NCBI RefSeq assembly: GCF_900182925.1
Contig: NZ_LT900024.1
Coordinates: 620,001 to 684,000 of the forward strand
Direction of reading: 5' to 3'
DNA: 64,000 nucleotides
DNA from: Psychrobacter sp. LV10R520-6
GTDB taxonomy: Bacteria > Pseudomonadota > Gammaproteobacteria > Pseudomonadales > Moraxellaceae
Part shown: piece by piece, positions 45,338 through 54,061 of the stretch
Layout of the letters: every line of letters begins with the position of its first letter
How positions within the stretch are numbered: position 1 is the first letter of the stretch
Program-made: the position numbers and the translations under genes
The notes under the pieces: model-generated
What the model was told of the DNA's origin: nothing
What the model saw: the letters and a program-made list of their open reading frames with translations, nothing else
Database searches by the model: none

Positions 45338-47092
45338 TTAAGGCTTAGCTAAGGGTAGTCTCATGCTTACTGTCACCCCAGAAATTTGATCAAGAGTAAG
45401 GTCGGCGGTGACATTGAGGATAGTAACAGTGCCACCGTGATGCTCAACGACTTGCTTTACTAAGGTTAAACCAAGTCCCGTCCCTTTTTTTGGGCTAGTG
45501 TTGAATGCATTATTAGCTGACTCTTCAGCAGAGATTTGATCTGACTGACTTTGATTGGAATTGCTTTGCTGTGATTGATTTTGATTGGCGATGCTTTGAT
45601 GCGATAGACTAAAATAACGATCGAAAACCTTAGTGACAGCATAATCAGGCAGTAGCTTGCCATCGTTGAAGATATCAATCGTCACTGAATGTGAGGTGGA
45701 GGTATTGATACTGATAGAGACAATATTGTCAGCAAAATGAATCGCATTATCCAGTATGTTCTGTAAGGCTTGTACTAACCAAAAGCTATCTGCATAGACG
45801 GTTGTTTTTGATAAAAGGTCAGATGATATAGCAGTCGTTGCGGTGAAGGTCTGGTCATTGATGGTGATATTAATAGGCGCTAGATGTTGCTGTTGTAGCT
45901 TTGCGCTGCTTTCATTTGCTAAACGATGAAGTATTGGCAACACAGGTAACGCTTGATGGTTTAATTTAAACGTTGGCTGCTCAACCTTAGCCAATAGCAG
46001 TAGCCGATCAATGAGCTGTTGCATTTTTATGCTTTGTTCACCGATGGTCTGGATAAGCATGTGCCGGTCATCGCTATCGAGTCCGTCATCTTCTAATAGC
46101 TCGCTACTGGCACGAATAGCGGTCAAAGGACTTTTGAGTTCATGGGTTAAGGTATGCACGTAGTCAGTAACGTAAGCTCTGTTTTCTAACCGATGCTTCA
46201 TGGTCTCAATGGTATCGGTTAAGCTATTGAGTTCCTGACCCAAATAAAAATAAGGCTTTTTGGACTCTTCTGCCAGTGCGCCGGTATATTGAGTGACGAG
46301 GGTAATACTTTGCTTAAGCCACCATGCCACTAGCCCCGCTAAAACCAGTGCAAAAATACTAATAAACAAGGCAGTGATGAGCATCCGCTGGCGAGTGTTA
46401 TCTAAGTAGGGTAATACGCTCATGACAGGTTTACCCACGCTCACCACACCGATAATACTACCTGACTCGTCTTTTATTGGTTGCGCCACATACATGATTG
46501 AGCTGTTAAGTTGCTGACTATCACGCACTGTGCTTCTTGCACCATATTGTCCTTTTAACGTCAAATAGACATCATTCCAGCGGCTATAGTCTTCACCTTT
46601 AGCATTGTTAGGCGAGGGTAGCGAGTCATAAATGACGATGCCATTACTATCAGTGACATATACCCGAAAGCTACTGTATGTTTTTGGCTGATAGTCCGAA
46701 TTTGTAACCTCTCCGAATACTGGTTTGCCAATAAATGCGACATCAAGTTGCGTCTGATAGGCCTCGTGGTACAGCTGACCTGAGCGTAGCGGTATCTGAA
46801 GACTGGCCGCCAGCAACTTACTGGTGTCTAATAAGGTATCTTCAATAACTTGCTGCGCTGTCGGCTTAACGTACCCAAACAGCTGAGTAAAAATCACCGC
46901 ACCGCATAGGATGAGCACCAAAGCAACCGCCAGCCAAATCCTAAAAAATATACTTAAGTTAAGGAGGCGTTTAGGCACTCTCGTCTGCTGAGCCGCACCA
47001 ATCGGATGCAGTTTGGCATACCAATTGGATTGATTGGGCTTAGCGCTACTATTGGTTTTATGATCGATTGAGTCAGGACGGCGTGATGTCAT
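45338..47092 (-). CDS. creC: Sensor histidine kinase CreC
   Basis: The membrane sensor of the CreBC system, linked in other bacteria to carbon/fermentation state and beta-lactam tolerance. Two transmembrane helices (about 48-70 and 235-260) flank a periplasmic sensor with the CreC hallmark DYSRWNDVYLTLKGQYGARST. HAMP-like linker, dimerisation domain with phospho-accepting H317 (LTHELKSPLTAI), and HATPase with NAIHFADN and GTGLGLTL follow. A Gln/Ser/Asn-rich insertion of about 40 residues (encoded about 45490-45610) sits in the ATP-lid region, an unusual place. The 584 residues exceed the usual about 475. It is downstream of creB (53 bp). Confidence 0.9.
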   Translation of the reverse strand: MTSRRPDSIDHKTNSSAKPNQSNWYAKLHPIGAAQQTRVPKRLLNLSIFFRIWLAVALVLILCGAVIFTQLFGYVKPTAQQVIEDTLLDTSKLLAASLQIPLRSGQLYHEAYQTQLDVAFIGKPVFGEVTNSDYQPKTYSSFRVYVTDSNGIVIYDSLPSPNNAKGEDYSRWNDVYLTLKGQYGARSTVRDSQQLNSSIMYVAQPIKDESGSIIGVVSVGKPVMSVLPYLDNTRQRMLITALFISIFALVLAGLVAWWLKQSITLVTQYTGALAEESKKPYFYLGQELNSLTDTIETMKHRLENRAYVTDYVHTLTHELKSPLTAIRASSELLEDDGLDSDDRHMLIQTIGEQSIKMQQLIDRLLLLAKVEQPTFKLNHQALPVLPILHRLANESSAKLQQQHLAPINITINDQTFTATTAISSDLLSKTTVYADSFWLVQALQNILDNAIHFADNIVSISINTSTSHSVTIDIFNDGKLLPDYAVTKVFDRYFSLSHQSIANQNQSQQSNSNQSQSDQISAEESANNAFNTSPKKGTGLGLTLVKQVVEHHGGTVTILNVTADLTLDQISGVTVSMRLPLAKP

Positions 47093-47145
47093 GTGTCAGG
47101 GGTCTATTTTAAATACGGCTATTCCAAATCGGACGGCTTTACTTA

Positions 47146-47979
47146 CTAAGCAGGACATAGCGCATAGCCAAGCCCGCGATGGGTATGAATCACATCGATA
47201 CTATCATCAACCATAGCCAGCTGCTTACGAATGGACTTAATATGGCTGTCTATGGTCCGCGCCAAGCGATGATCGGGATAGTCACTCACCGCACTCAATA
47301 ACTGCTCACGGCTAAAGACCTGATTGGGCGCTTGTAGTAAGGTTAACAAAATCTTGCGTTCGGTATTACTAAGCTCAAGCTTCTCATCTTGCCACATGAG
47401 TGAGTAGTTAAGCGGTTGATAATGCCAAATGCCAGCGTCACATTGAAAGGTCAAGGCTTGTGCTGACATAGGATTGCTATTATTAGAGCTATGAGCGAGT
47501 CTATCAGGGTTTGTGTTATCTGCTGAGGCTGTTTGGGAAATAAGTGACTGATAAGCTTCTGAGCTGTTGGTCGTGGTCTGCTGAGAGAGCAGCTGTTCAC
47601 GTCGCCAAATCGCTTTTAGACGCGCAACCAACTCACGGGGACTAAAAGGCTTGGTACAGTAGTCATCACCGCCCATCTCTAAACCCAAAATCCGATCGAC
47701 CTCATCACTACGGGCGGTCAGAAATACGATAGGAATATCTTTTAAGCCTTCAATATCAGAGGTATGGCGAATTTGTTGACATAAACTCAGACCATCACCA
47801 TCTGGCAGACCAACATCTAAAATAATAGCCGATAGCGTCTGCGCCTGCTCACTATGAAGGAACGGCAGCACACTGCTGGCATTATCCAGCCAAGTGATTT
47901 GCCAGCCCTCACGTTTGCAAGTGACTTTTAGAGACATGGCGATAGCAGGGTCATCTTCTACCAATAAAATATGAGTCAT
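47146..47979 (-). CDS. creB: Response regulator CreB (OmpR/PhoB type)
   Basis: A DNA-binding partner of CreC. The receiver domain has D55 as phosphorylation site (IILDVGLPDGDG), the acidic pair VEDD and the switch lysine in CTKPFSPREL. A winged-helix output domain lies at about 190-277 (SNTERKILLTLLQAPNQVFSREQL, TIDSHIKSIRKQL, THRGLGYAL). A Ser/Thr/Asn-rich linker (about 135-175) makes it 277 residues, longer than the usual 229. It is the first gene of the creBC operon. Confidence 0.93.
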   Translation of the reverse strand: MTHILLVEDDPAIAMSLKVTCKREGWQITWLDNASSVLPFLHSEQAQTLSAIILDVGLPDGDGLSLCQQIRHTSDIEGLKDIPIVFLTARSDEVDRILGLEMGGDDYCTKPFSPRELVARLKAIWRREQLLSQQTTTNSSEAYQSLISQTASADNTNPDRLAHSSNNSNPMSAQALTFQCDAGIWHYQPLNYSLMWQDEKLELSNTERKILLTLLQAPNQVFSREQLLSAVSDYPDHRLARTIDSHIKSIRKQLAMVDDSIDVIHTHRGLGYALCPA

Positions 47980-48357
47980 AAGCGCTATATACTTGTTTAA
48001 TAGTAACTGTTAAAAAGTGGTCGTTGAAAAACGATTTCAAAGCATCATAAACTAGCTGTAGTTACTTTATGACGCTACATAAAGCATAAAGGCCAGAAGT
48101 GTTGAATACTAAAACTATCAAATTATCCTAGCATAAAAGTACGATTATATTGTGATGTCACTCACCAAAAGCTATGGAAAGTTGATGAATAATGGCAACG
48201 GTCAGGCTTAATAGTAACGGTGATGGCAGCTATAGTATACTGAGCGCCCAATAGGAAGGATAAAAACCTAAAAATGACAGCCATATTATAAAGGTAAGTA
48301 TTGTTTGACCTGCATATTTCTTATGTACATAAATTTATTACGCAAAGAGGATATTAT
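47980..48357. other. Divergent intergenic region creB / carboxylesterase
   Basis: 378 bp. No CreB-type direct repeat (TTCACnnnnnnTTCAC) was recognised. No gene or terminator is evident. Confidence 0.5.
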
Positions 48358-49029
48358 ATGAGTAACTACTTAGATGCCGTCATCGTCGAGCATAACCCTG
48401 CCCAAAAAATGATAGATCGCGCTGTTATTTGGCTACATGGCTTAGGTGCCAGTGGTCATGATTTTGAACCCGTTGTACCGCAATTGGGTTTGTCTGATGA
48501 TATGGCCGTGCGCTTTATCTTCCCGCATGCGCCCCAGCGTCCAGTGACGATTAACGGTGGCATGGTGATGCCCGCATGGTACGATATATTTGAGATGAGC
48601 CTTGAGCGCAAAGTTGATATTGCCCAGATTGAACAATCAACCCAACAAATTCATGATTTAATCACTCGCGAAATAGAACGTGGTGTTGCGCCTGAGCATA
48701 TCGTCCTCGCTGGGTTTTCGCAAGGCGGGGCAGTCGCTTATCATGTGGCACTCGGCTATCCACAGCGCTTAGCAGGTTTAATGGCATTATCTACTTATCT
48801 GGCAACCAATGATAATATCGACTACAGCGTAGCGAATCAAGATTTGCCAGTTTTGATTGAACATGGCACTCAAGATCCGGTTGTCCCTGTCATTCTGGGT
48901 GAGCAAGCGAAGCAATTATTATCATCTAAGGGCTATAAAGTTGATTATCGTACTTATCCGATGGCTCATCAGGTATGCATGCCGCAGATTCAAGGTATTG
49001 GTAAATGGCTAAATGCCGTTCTTGCCTAG
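48358..49029 (+). CDS. Carboxylesterase/phospholipase-type alpha/beta hydrolase
   Basis: A 223-residue cytoplasmic serine esterase of the acyl-protein-thioesterase/EstB family. The catalytic triad is S121 (GFSQGG), D173 (GTQDPVV) and H204 (PMAHQV); the oxyanion-loop motif WLHGLGASGHDF is also present. ATG 48358 has AGAGG 7 bp upstream, and the resulting protein matches the family start. The open frame to TTG 48301 is not needed. The natural substrate is unknown. Confidence 0.93.
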   Translation: MSNYLDAVIVEHNPAQKMIDRAVIWLHGLGASGHDFEPVVPQLGLSDDMAVRFIFPHAPQRPVTINGGMVMPAWYDIFEMSLERKVDIAQIEQSTQQIHDLITREIERGVAPEHIVLAGFSQGGAVAYHVALGYPQRLAGLMALSTYLATNDNIDYSVANQDLPVLIEHGTQDPVVPVILGEQAKQLLSSKGYKVDYRTYPMAHQVCMPQIQGIGKWLNAVLA

Positions 49030-49112
49030 TATTATTAGCGAGCTTCCGTTAGTTATTGAAAAAGGCTTGAAGTCACAAGGTGTAACTTAATGTAATGCCG
49101 ATATTTTATTAG

Positions 49113-49142
49113 TTGAAACAAAGCGCTTAATTGCTGTACAAT
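49113..49142 (+). promoter_or_regulatory. ssrA promoter
   Basis: TTGAAA (49113-49118) and TACAAT (49137-49142) with an 18-bp spacer lie just upstream of the tmRNA 5' end, leaving a few bases for 5' processing. Confidence 0.7.
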
Positions 49143-49155
49143 ATACTCTTCTATT

Positions 49156-49514
49156 GGGGATGTTCTGGCTTCGACGCTGGTGATGAAACTCAATGATGCA
49201 TGTCGAGAGTATATGTCCTCTCGTTAATCCAACATATATTGTTATAGTCGCAAACGACGAAACTTACGCTCTAGCAGCTTAAACCCTGCTTACTTGGTTG
49301 CTGATCACCTATAGTTGGTCAACTAAGTTGAGGCGTCCGCATATAGGCTCGCCACAAGGGATTGTCTCAATCGCTTGGGTTCAAAAGTAGAGAATCGTCC
49401 AATCCATCCTGACTGTCGGATCGGTGCGGATTAAAACCATAGACAGAAACTAAACATGTAGATTCATGAGCGTAATGCTGGCGGACGCGGGTTCAACTCC
49501 CGCCATCTCCACCA
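49156..49514 (+). ncRNA. ssrA: Transfer-messenger RNA (tmRNA)
   Basis: tmRNA rescues stalled ribosomes and tags the unfinished protein for degradation. The 5' end GGGGATGTTCTGGCTTCGACG and the 3' end with the T-arm GCGGGTTCAACTCCCGC and CATCTCC-ACCA pair to form the alanine acceptor stem, including the G3-U identity pair. The tag reading frame starts with the resume codon GCA at 49250 and encodes ANDETYALAA, stopping with TAA at 49280-49282. Pseudoknot-forming sequences lie on both sides. The length of about 359 nt is normal. CCA is encoded. Confidence 0.97.
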
Positions 49515-49523
49515 AACACTAAA

Positions 49524-49556
49524 AATCCGATCACTTAATGTGGTCGGATTTTTTTA
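49524..49556 (+). terminator. Terminator of ssrA
   Basis: AATCCGATCAC / GTGGTCGGATT (one G-T pair) is followed by seven T, directly after the tmRNA 3' end. Confidence 0.9.
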
Positions 49557-49700
49557 TGTATAAATTAAACATAACTGCATTTTTAGACCGTGAATTTTTT
49601 AGCACCTATTACGGTTGCTGATGTGCTTAGCTACACGTAGCTAAAGGATAGAGAGCTTATTGGGTTTAAAGACAGTTATTGGTTTCAATGGTGCTATAGC

Positions 49701-51041
49701 TTAATCGTACCTCTTACGTTTGTTTTGTGAGGCTTTTGAGAATCCCTTACTAAACCATAAATTATCCTGTACTCCGCCATTTACATTGGCTGCTACAATA
49801 TTACGAGCCGCCTTAACATATAAATCATTCGATGCACTAGAGAACGACTGCCATTCAGCCCACCGCTTCAAGACGTAAACCGCCTTCGGCACATGCTCAT
49901 CCAGACTGTCGGTGGTAGATTTTAGAGTTTGCAGCCACCAAGCTTGTTGTTCTGCACTTAACTGATATCCAATAGATTTTTCATCACCTTTATAAGCGTC
50001 CCATTCTTCAAGCAATGCGAGGGTATCTTTCATTCCAGGGCTACCTTGGATTATGATAGTAGCCACCAGCGCTCTAAACCAATAGCCCAATGCATTTCTC
50101 TGTGCATTTTCATCAAGATGCGGCAGTACACATAGAACAGCGTGTAGGCTCGTTAACCCATGCAGTATAAAAAATTCGTTGTTGCTGCTGCGTAAGGCGC
50201 TCGCTGTAATAAGGCTTAACTCCTCGATTGCTGTGGTCAAGTCATGCCCAATATCAGGTAATCTAAGCGTCACCATCTCGTTGAGAAACAGCGACATCGG
50301 TTGTTGCGGATTATCAAAAGTGATCAATCGCTGCTGAAAATCACCTCTGTTCAGCTTTTTATAGTCTTGAGTTTTATTCAACCAATCGGCTGTTTCAGTC
50401 AGTTGCGCTATTCTATCATCGTTTAAGATCTGTTTAAGCGCTTGAATAGGGCTAGGCGCATCGGGCGACCAAAGCTGATGTTTGGTGTGGATTGAGCCAG
50501 TTGCCAGAGGTTGGAATGCGGTTGCCATGTATGCTAACCCTTCAGCCGCCATATCAGCAGATTCAACATCAACCGCCCAACCGAGGTGTATCGTAGCATG
50601 CAACGCTGCACCGGCCATGCCTTCTGACAGCGCAGGGTAATAGCGCTTAAGGCATGCACTTAAGCCTAGCTCTGCTATTCTTTTATCAAAAAAATCGCGA
50701 TACAAAGGAAAAGCAATCCGAATAGACTGCAAATTATTCAACCAGTTGGCGTCTGTTATTTCTGTGTAGTCTATTGGATTATTGCGAGGAGCTTCTAGCT
50801 TATTTGCAGAGCCGATAGATATTTTGCCAGTAGCTTTAGTAGCTTTATTTGTAGCTTTCTTAGTATAAGTATCCTCCCACCACTGCATTTTTTTATGGTT
50901 AGCGCCCGCAGCATCTAACGCAATCCAATTGTGGGTGATGTGATTTGATAGATAGCCTTCATATTCAATGTGCCAATTTCTGCCGCGCTTGAGCCACTTA
51001 TGTAGGTATTCAGAATAATTTGGCGTTGAGTAAAATGTCAT
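49701..51041 (-). CDS. Questin-oxidase-like (DUF4243) protein
   Basis: A 446-residue protein resembling the questin oxidase-like family, whose fungal member performs a Baeyer-Villiger-type ring cleavage. The family-type segment is YYPALSEGMAGAALHATIHLGWAVD (positions about 145-170) followed by AAEGLAYMATAF. A second His-rich region (FFILHGLTSLHAVLCVLPHLD, about 290-310) also fits. Bacterial members have no defined substrate. It is a lone gene next to ssrA, a common site for acquired DNA, but no integrase or repeat of the ssrA end was seen. A Lys/Thr-rich insert (about 58-75) is odd. Confidence 0.75.
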   Translation of the reverse strand: MTFYSTPNYSEYLHKWLKRGRNWHIEYEGYLSNHITHNWIALDAAGANHKKMQWWEDTYTKKATNKATKATGKISIGSANKLEAPRNNPIDYTEITDANWLNNLQSIRIAFPLYRDFFDKRIAELGLSACLKRYYPALSEGMAGAALHATIHLGWAVDVESADMAAEGLAYMATAFQPLATGSIHTKHQLWSPDAPSPIQALKQILNDDRIAQLTETADWLNKTQDYKKLNRGDFQQRLITFDNPQQPMSLFLNEMVTLRLPDIGHDLTTAIEELSLITASALRSSNNEFFILHGLTSLHAVLCVLPHLDENAQRNALGYWFRALVATIIIQGSPGMKDTLALLEEWDAYKGDEKSIGYQLSAEQQAWWLQTLKSTTDSLDEHVPKAVYVLKRWAEWQSFSSASNDLYVKAARNIVAANVNGGVQDNLWFSKGFSKASQNKRKRYD

Positions 51042-51263
51042 ATGAATTCTCTAGTTCGTGATAAGCCTATAAAAAAAAGACAGTTATCGTACTATTTGGC
51101 GTCGTGATAAGAACATGATAGTATTTTAAGAATATATTAATAACATTGATAGTAATGGACTGTTACTTCCATATCAAATAGTTTTAAGTGGAAGTACTTT
51201 AGTTGCTAGATGATATGGAGGAGATTTCGTCTGAGTAAAATGAGATTATGTGTTAGTGAAAAA

Positions 51264-51288
51264 TAAAGCCAGTAGATGCTGGCTTTTA
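51264..51288. terminator. Second hairpin downstream of rplI
   Basis: AAAGCCAG / CTGGCTTT with a 6-nt loop and flanking A/T. Its stem sequence is the same as that of the rplI terminator 60 bp away, so it looks like a duplicated or back-up terminator. Confidence 0.6.
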
Positions 51289-51334
51289 AATAAAGTAGGA
51301 CTTTTATAAAAACTTTGCCAATATTGATAAGCAC

Positions 51335-51368
51335 AAAAAAGCCAGCAACGCTAAGTTACTGGCTTTTT
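51335..51368 (-). terminator. Terminator of the rpsF-rpsR-rplI operon
   Basis: On the minus strand AAAAAGCCAG...AAC-loop-GTT...CTGGCTTTTTT forms a strong stem with a T tail, 26 bp after the rplI stop. Confidence 0.88.
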
Positions 51369-51393
51369 CAAACTGAATCAGACGTTCTAAAGA

Positions 51394-51903
51394 TTACTCT
51401 TCAGAATAGTCGTCTTCATTTTGATCTTCTTCTACTGCTAGATCTTGGTCATCACCATCTTCAGATAGGATAGTCACTAAGATGCTAGCAATAACGTCAT
51501 GATGTAGCTGGATATCAACGTTATATTCGCCAACTTGACGTAAAGCACCCTCTGGAAGTTTAACTTCAGAGCGGTCAACTTCTAGGCCTGAATTGGTCAA
51601 CGCTTCAGCAATATCGCGAGTACCGATAGAACCGAATAGTTTGCCTTCGTCGCCTGATTTGGCGCGCATGATAACATTAACATCAGTTAATGCATCAGCA
51701 CGTTCTTGAGCGGCGTTAAGCTCTACTGCCTCTTCGGCTTCAAGTTCAGCACGACGTGCTTCGAACTTTTCAATGTTAACTGCAGTTGCAGGTAACGCTT
51801 TGCCATGAGGGATAAGAAAGTTACGTCCGTAACCTGGTTTCACATCGACAGTTTCACCGAGTTTACCAAGGTTGACGATACGCTGTAACAAAATAACTTG
51901 CAT
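51394..51903 (-). CDS. rplI: 50S ribosomal protein L9
   Basis: A large-subunit protein near the L1 stalk. [36 protein letters not shown] is interrupted only by normal variation from the family signature; the C-terminal domain includes [15 protein letters not shown]. At 169 residues it carries an acidic C-terminal tail (about 150-169) beyond the usual about 149. It is the last gene of the rpsF operon. Confidence 0.97.
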   Translation of the reverse strand: MQVILLQRIVNLGKLGETVDVKPGYGRNFLIPHGKALPATAVNIEKFEARRAELEAEEAVELNAAQERADALTDVNVIMRAKSGDEGKLFGSIGTRDIAEALTNSGLEVDRSEVKLPEGALRQVGEYNVDIQLHHDVIASILVTILSEDGDDQDLAVEEDQNEDDYSEE

Positions 51904-51928
51904 GAGTCACTCCTAGTTAACCGTCGAA

Positions 51929-52156
51929 TTACTGATGGTTGTCAGTATACGGAAGTAGCGCAAGAAAGCGAGCTTGCTTGATAGCAGTAGCTAATTGACG
52001 CTGATATTTAGTAGATGTACCTGTAATACGGCTAGGTACGATTTTGCCATTCTCACTGATATACTGTTTTAGCAACTCAACATCTTTATAATCGATGTGA
52101 GTGATGCCTTCAGCAGTGAAACGGCAGAATTTGCGACGGCGATAGAAACGTGCCAT
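51929..52156 (-). CDS. rpsR: 30S ribosomal protein S18
   Basis: A 75-residue small-subunit protein that binds next to S6. [13 protein letters not shown], then [31 protein letters not shown] is the standard S18 sequence. It lies between rpsF (16 bp) and rplI (25 bp). Confidence 0.98.
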   Translation of the reverse strand: MARFYRRRKFCRFTAEGITHIDYKDVELLKQYISENGKIVPSRITGTSTKYQRQLATAIKQARFLALLPYTDNHQ

Positions 52157-52172
52157 AAGTATTCTCCTTTAA

Positions 52173-52592
52173 TTAGTCTTCACTGTTGTCGTTATTGTCG
52201 TCGTCATTCTCGTCATTACGACTGTCTGGACGACGGCTAGTAGTAGTAGTAGCTTTGCGTGCACGTTTTTCATCGGCATTCTTAGCTAACTGCGACTCTT
52301 CAGTGATTGCGTCGTCACGGCGCATGACTAGGCTACGAATGATCGCGTCATTATAACGGAATAATTCTTCAAGCTCAGCTAAAGTCTCACCGTTAGTTTC
52401 AATATTGAATAACAGGTAATGAGCTTTATGTATCTTGTCGATTGGGTAAGCCAGTTGACGACGACCCCAGTCTTCTAAACGGTGGATGATACCGTTATTG
52501 TCTTGAACTAGCTTAATGTAGCGTTCAACCATGCCAACCACTTGGTCGCTTTGGTCTGGGTGTACAATTAACACCACTTCGTAATGTCGCAT
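52173..52592 (-). CDS. rpsF: 30S ribosomal protein S6
   Basis: A small-subunit protein that pairs with S18. [18 protein letters not shown] and the [12 protein letters not shown] segment identify it. The 139 residues include a long Asp/Asn tail ([14 protein letters not shown]), comparable to the Glu tail added in E. coli by RimK but encoded here with Asp/Asn. It is the first gene of the operon. The SD sequence AAGGAG is part of a predicted leader stem. Confidence 0.97.
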   Translation of the reverse strand: MRHYEVVLIVHPDQSDQVVGMVERYIKLVQDNNGIIHRLEDWGRRQLAYPIDKIHKAHYLLFNIETNGETLAELEELFRYNDAIIRSLVMRRDDAITEESQLAKNADEKRARKATTTTSRRPDSRNDENDDDNNDNSED

Positions 52593-52595
52593 AAT

Positions 52596-52650
52596 GGACT
52601 CCTTACGGATTAGTAGCTATTGACCCTATGTCAATAGCAAGGAGAGTTAT
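52596..52650 (-). promoter_or_regulatory. Probable S6:S18-binding leader of rpsF (autoregulatory)
   Basis: Read on the minus strand, a 9-bp hairpin (GCTATTGAC / GTCAATAGC, 52616-52638) sits inside an outer stem in which CTCCTT (52639-52644) pairs with AAGGAG of the ribosome-binding site. An unpaired CCG (52606-52608) precedes the SD. The known S6:S18 leader motif has a stem with a CCG bulge close to the start codon. Binding of the S6:S18 complex would stabilise the fold and block translation. The match is by structure and position. Confidence 0.7.
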
Positions 52651-52825
52651 AAAGTAAGCCCCAGCTCGAATAAAACATTGAAATTAAGGAAGAATAAGAG
52701 CTAAGCTTATTTTATAAAGCGCCATATTATAACAGTAACTGCTCACTAACACAAAGGCTAATCAGCGCGTGACTGTTTATAAAAAGATAAGTATAAATAA
52801 ATGCTTATCAATGGATGGTATAACT

Positions 52826-52855
52826 AAAAAAAGCAACGACTGAGCGCTGCTTTTT
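52826..52855 (-). terminator. Terminator of the RDD/GYF gene
   Basis: AAAAAGCA.CG / CG.TGCTTTTT with one mismatch and T tail on the minus strand lies 44 bp after the stop of the RDD-family gene. Confidence 0.75.
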
Positions 52856-52898
52856 GACAACTATCATATAATTTATTTTTAATAACTGTACTTATAAG

Positions 52899-53900
52899 TT
52901 ATTTTATTTTGGGCTGTTTAACCAATTGACTGCTGTCTGCTTTGACTACTAAAGTCTTAGCTAACTTATCATGCCAGCCGATATTTTCAGGGCTTTTAGA
53001 CGCCATATAATAATGTATCCCAATGACCACAAAACCTAAAAAGCTGGTGAACGAAAACAGTAAGTTATAAATAACAAACAACAGCAAGGTGCGAATACCG
53101 ATAAGTTTAATAAAAGACGGTAGACGATGAGTGGTTTGATCCACGACCCGAATGCCGGTAATTAGCTTCCCTAACGATTGACCACGTAATGTTATAAATA
53201 TCAGCTGCAAAGCAAACAGACCAAACACTAGCACTTGTGACATCATCAGGGTGGTGCTTGGAACACTCTCCATTAGAGTCATTGAATACTGGTAAGCGGC
53301 GTCCATATTTTGGATGTCTTGAAACTTACTGTAGTCTACATCCATTTTAGTCAATGCCATCACCAGCGGAAAAATCGCTAATAAATACATCAAAGCATTG
53401 ATTGCGGTGGCTAATATTCGCGACATGATAGGCGCCAGTATCATATTACCGACTACCTTATCCTTACCTGAAGTAGGTTTGGCAGCGCTAGACTTATTCA
53501 AGGTCACATTGTTATGTGGCGTTTGATGACGATTGCTTGTCATGTCAGCTTTGCTATTCTTAGCGTCAGGTTTTGGCCGTTCAGGCTTACCGTAAAGTTT
53601 ATCAATAGACAGTTTTTTGCCATCCTGATTACTTTTTCCGTTTGGATTGGTATCAGAATCTTCAGGAAATACAGTCACATTATTAACGATAGAGTCGTTA
53701 GTAATGGAAGTATTAGGCACAACAGTAGGACGGTAAGTATGTTGATTACCGGTTAAGTTGCCAACACGCTGCCATTGATCTAAACCGTCATGCCATACTA
53801 AGTCATCAAGCGTTACTTCGCCAGACGCCAACATGATATTAAGTTGATCCAAATCATAGGGACCCGCTTGTACATTATTTCGAGCAAGGAAAATCTGCAT
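52899..53900 (-). CDS. GYF_2 and RDD domain membrane protein
   Basis: 333 residues. The N-terminal GYF_2 domain (1-about 50, QAGPYDLDQLNIMLASGEVTLDDLVWHDGLDQW) is a peptide-binding module. A disordered Asn/Lys-rich linker (about 60-145) precedes an RDD domain with three to four transmembrane helices (about 150-320), including GQSLGKLITGIRVVD. RDD proteins are suspected transporters or sodium/proton antiporters. The fused arrangement occurs in other proteobacteria. Monocistronic; function unknown. Confidence 0.85.
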   Translation of the reverse strand: MQIFLARNNVQAGPYDLDQLNIMLASGEVTLDDLVWHDGLDQWQRVGNLTGNQHTYRPTVVPNTSITNDSIVNNVTVFPEDSDTNPNGKSNQDGKKLSIDKLYGKPERPKPDAKNSKADMTSNRHQTPHNNVTLNKSSAAKPTSGKDKVVGNMILAPIMSRILATAINALMYLLAIFPLVMALTKMDVDYSKFQDIQNMDAAYQYSMTLMESVPSTTLMMSQVLVFGLFALQLIFITLRGQSLGKLITGIRVVDQTTHRLPSFIKLIGIRTLLLFVIYNLLFSFTSFLGFVVIGIHYYMASKSPENIGWHDKLAKTLVVKADSSQLVKQPKIK

Positions 53901-54061
53901 AGTTGCCTGTATAGTTAGTCATATCTTAAGTCGCTACTTTAAAGGATGATATTAGGGTATGTTCGATATTAAACAAGCTCTATATTAAATAAGCTATATT
54001 TGTAAACATAGAACAAACCCTAATGACAATATAAATTACTGCGGTGACCTACTGCGGCAGC

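Noticed and set aside
48301..48357. TTG-initiated extension of the carboxylesterase
   Set aside because: ATG 48358 has a good ribosome-binding site and matches the family start.
49156..49514. Genomic-island attachment site at ssrA
   Set aside because: No second copy of the ssrA 3' end and no integrase gene were found within the window.
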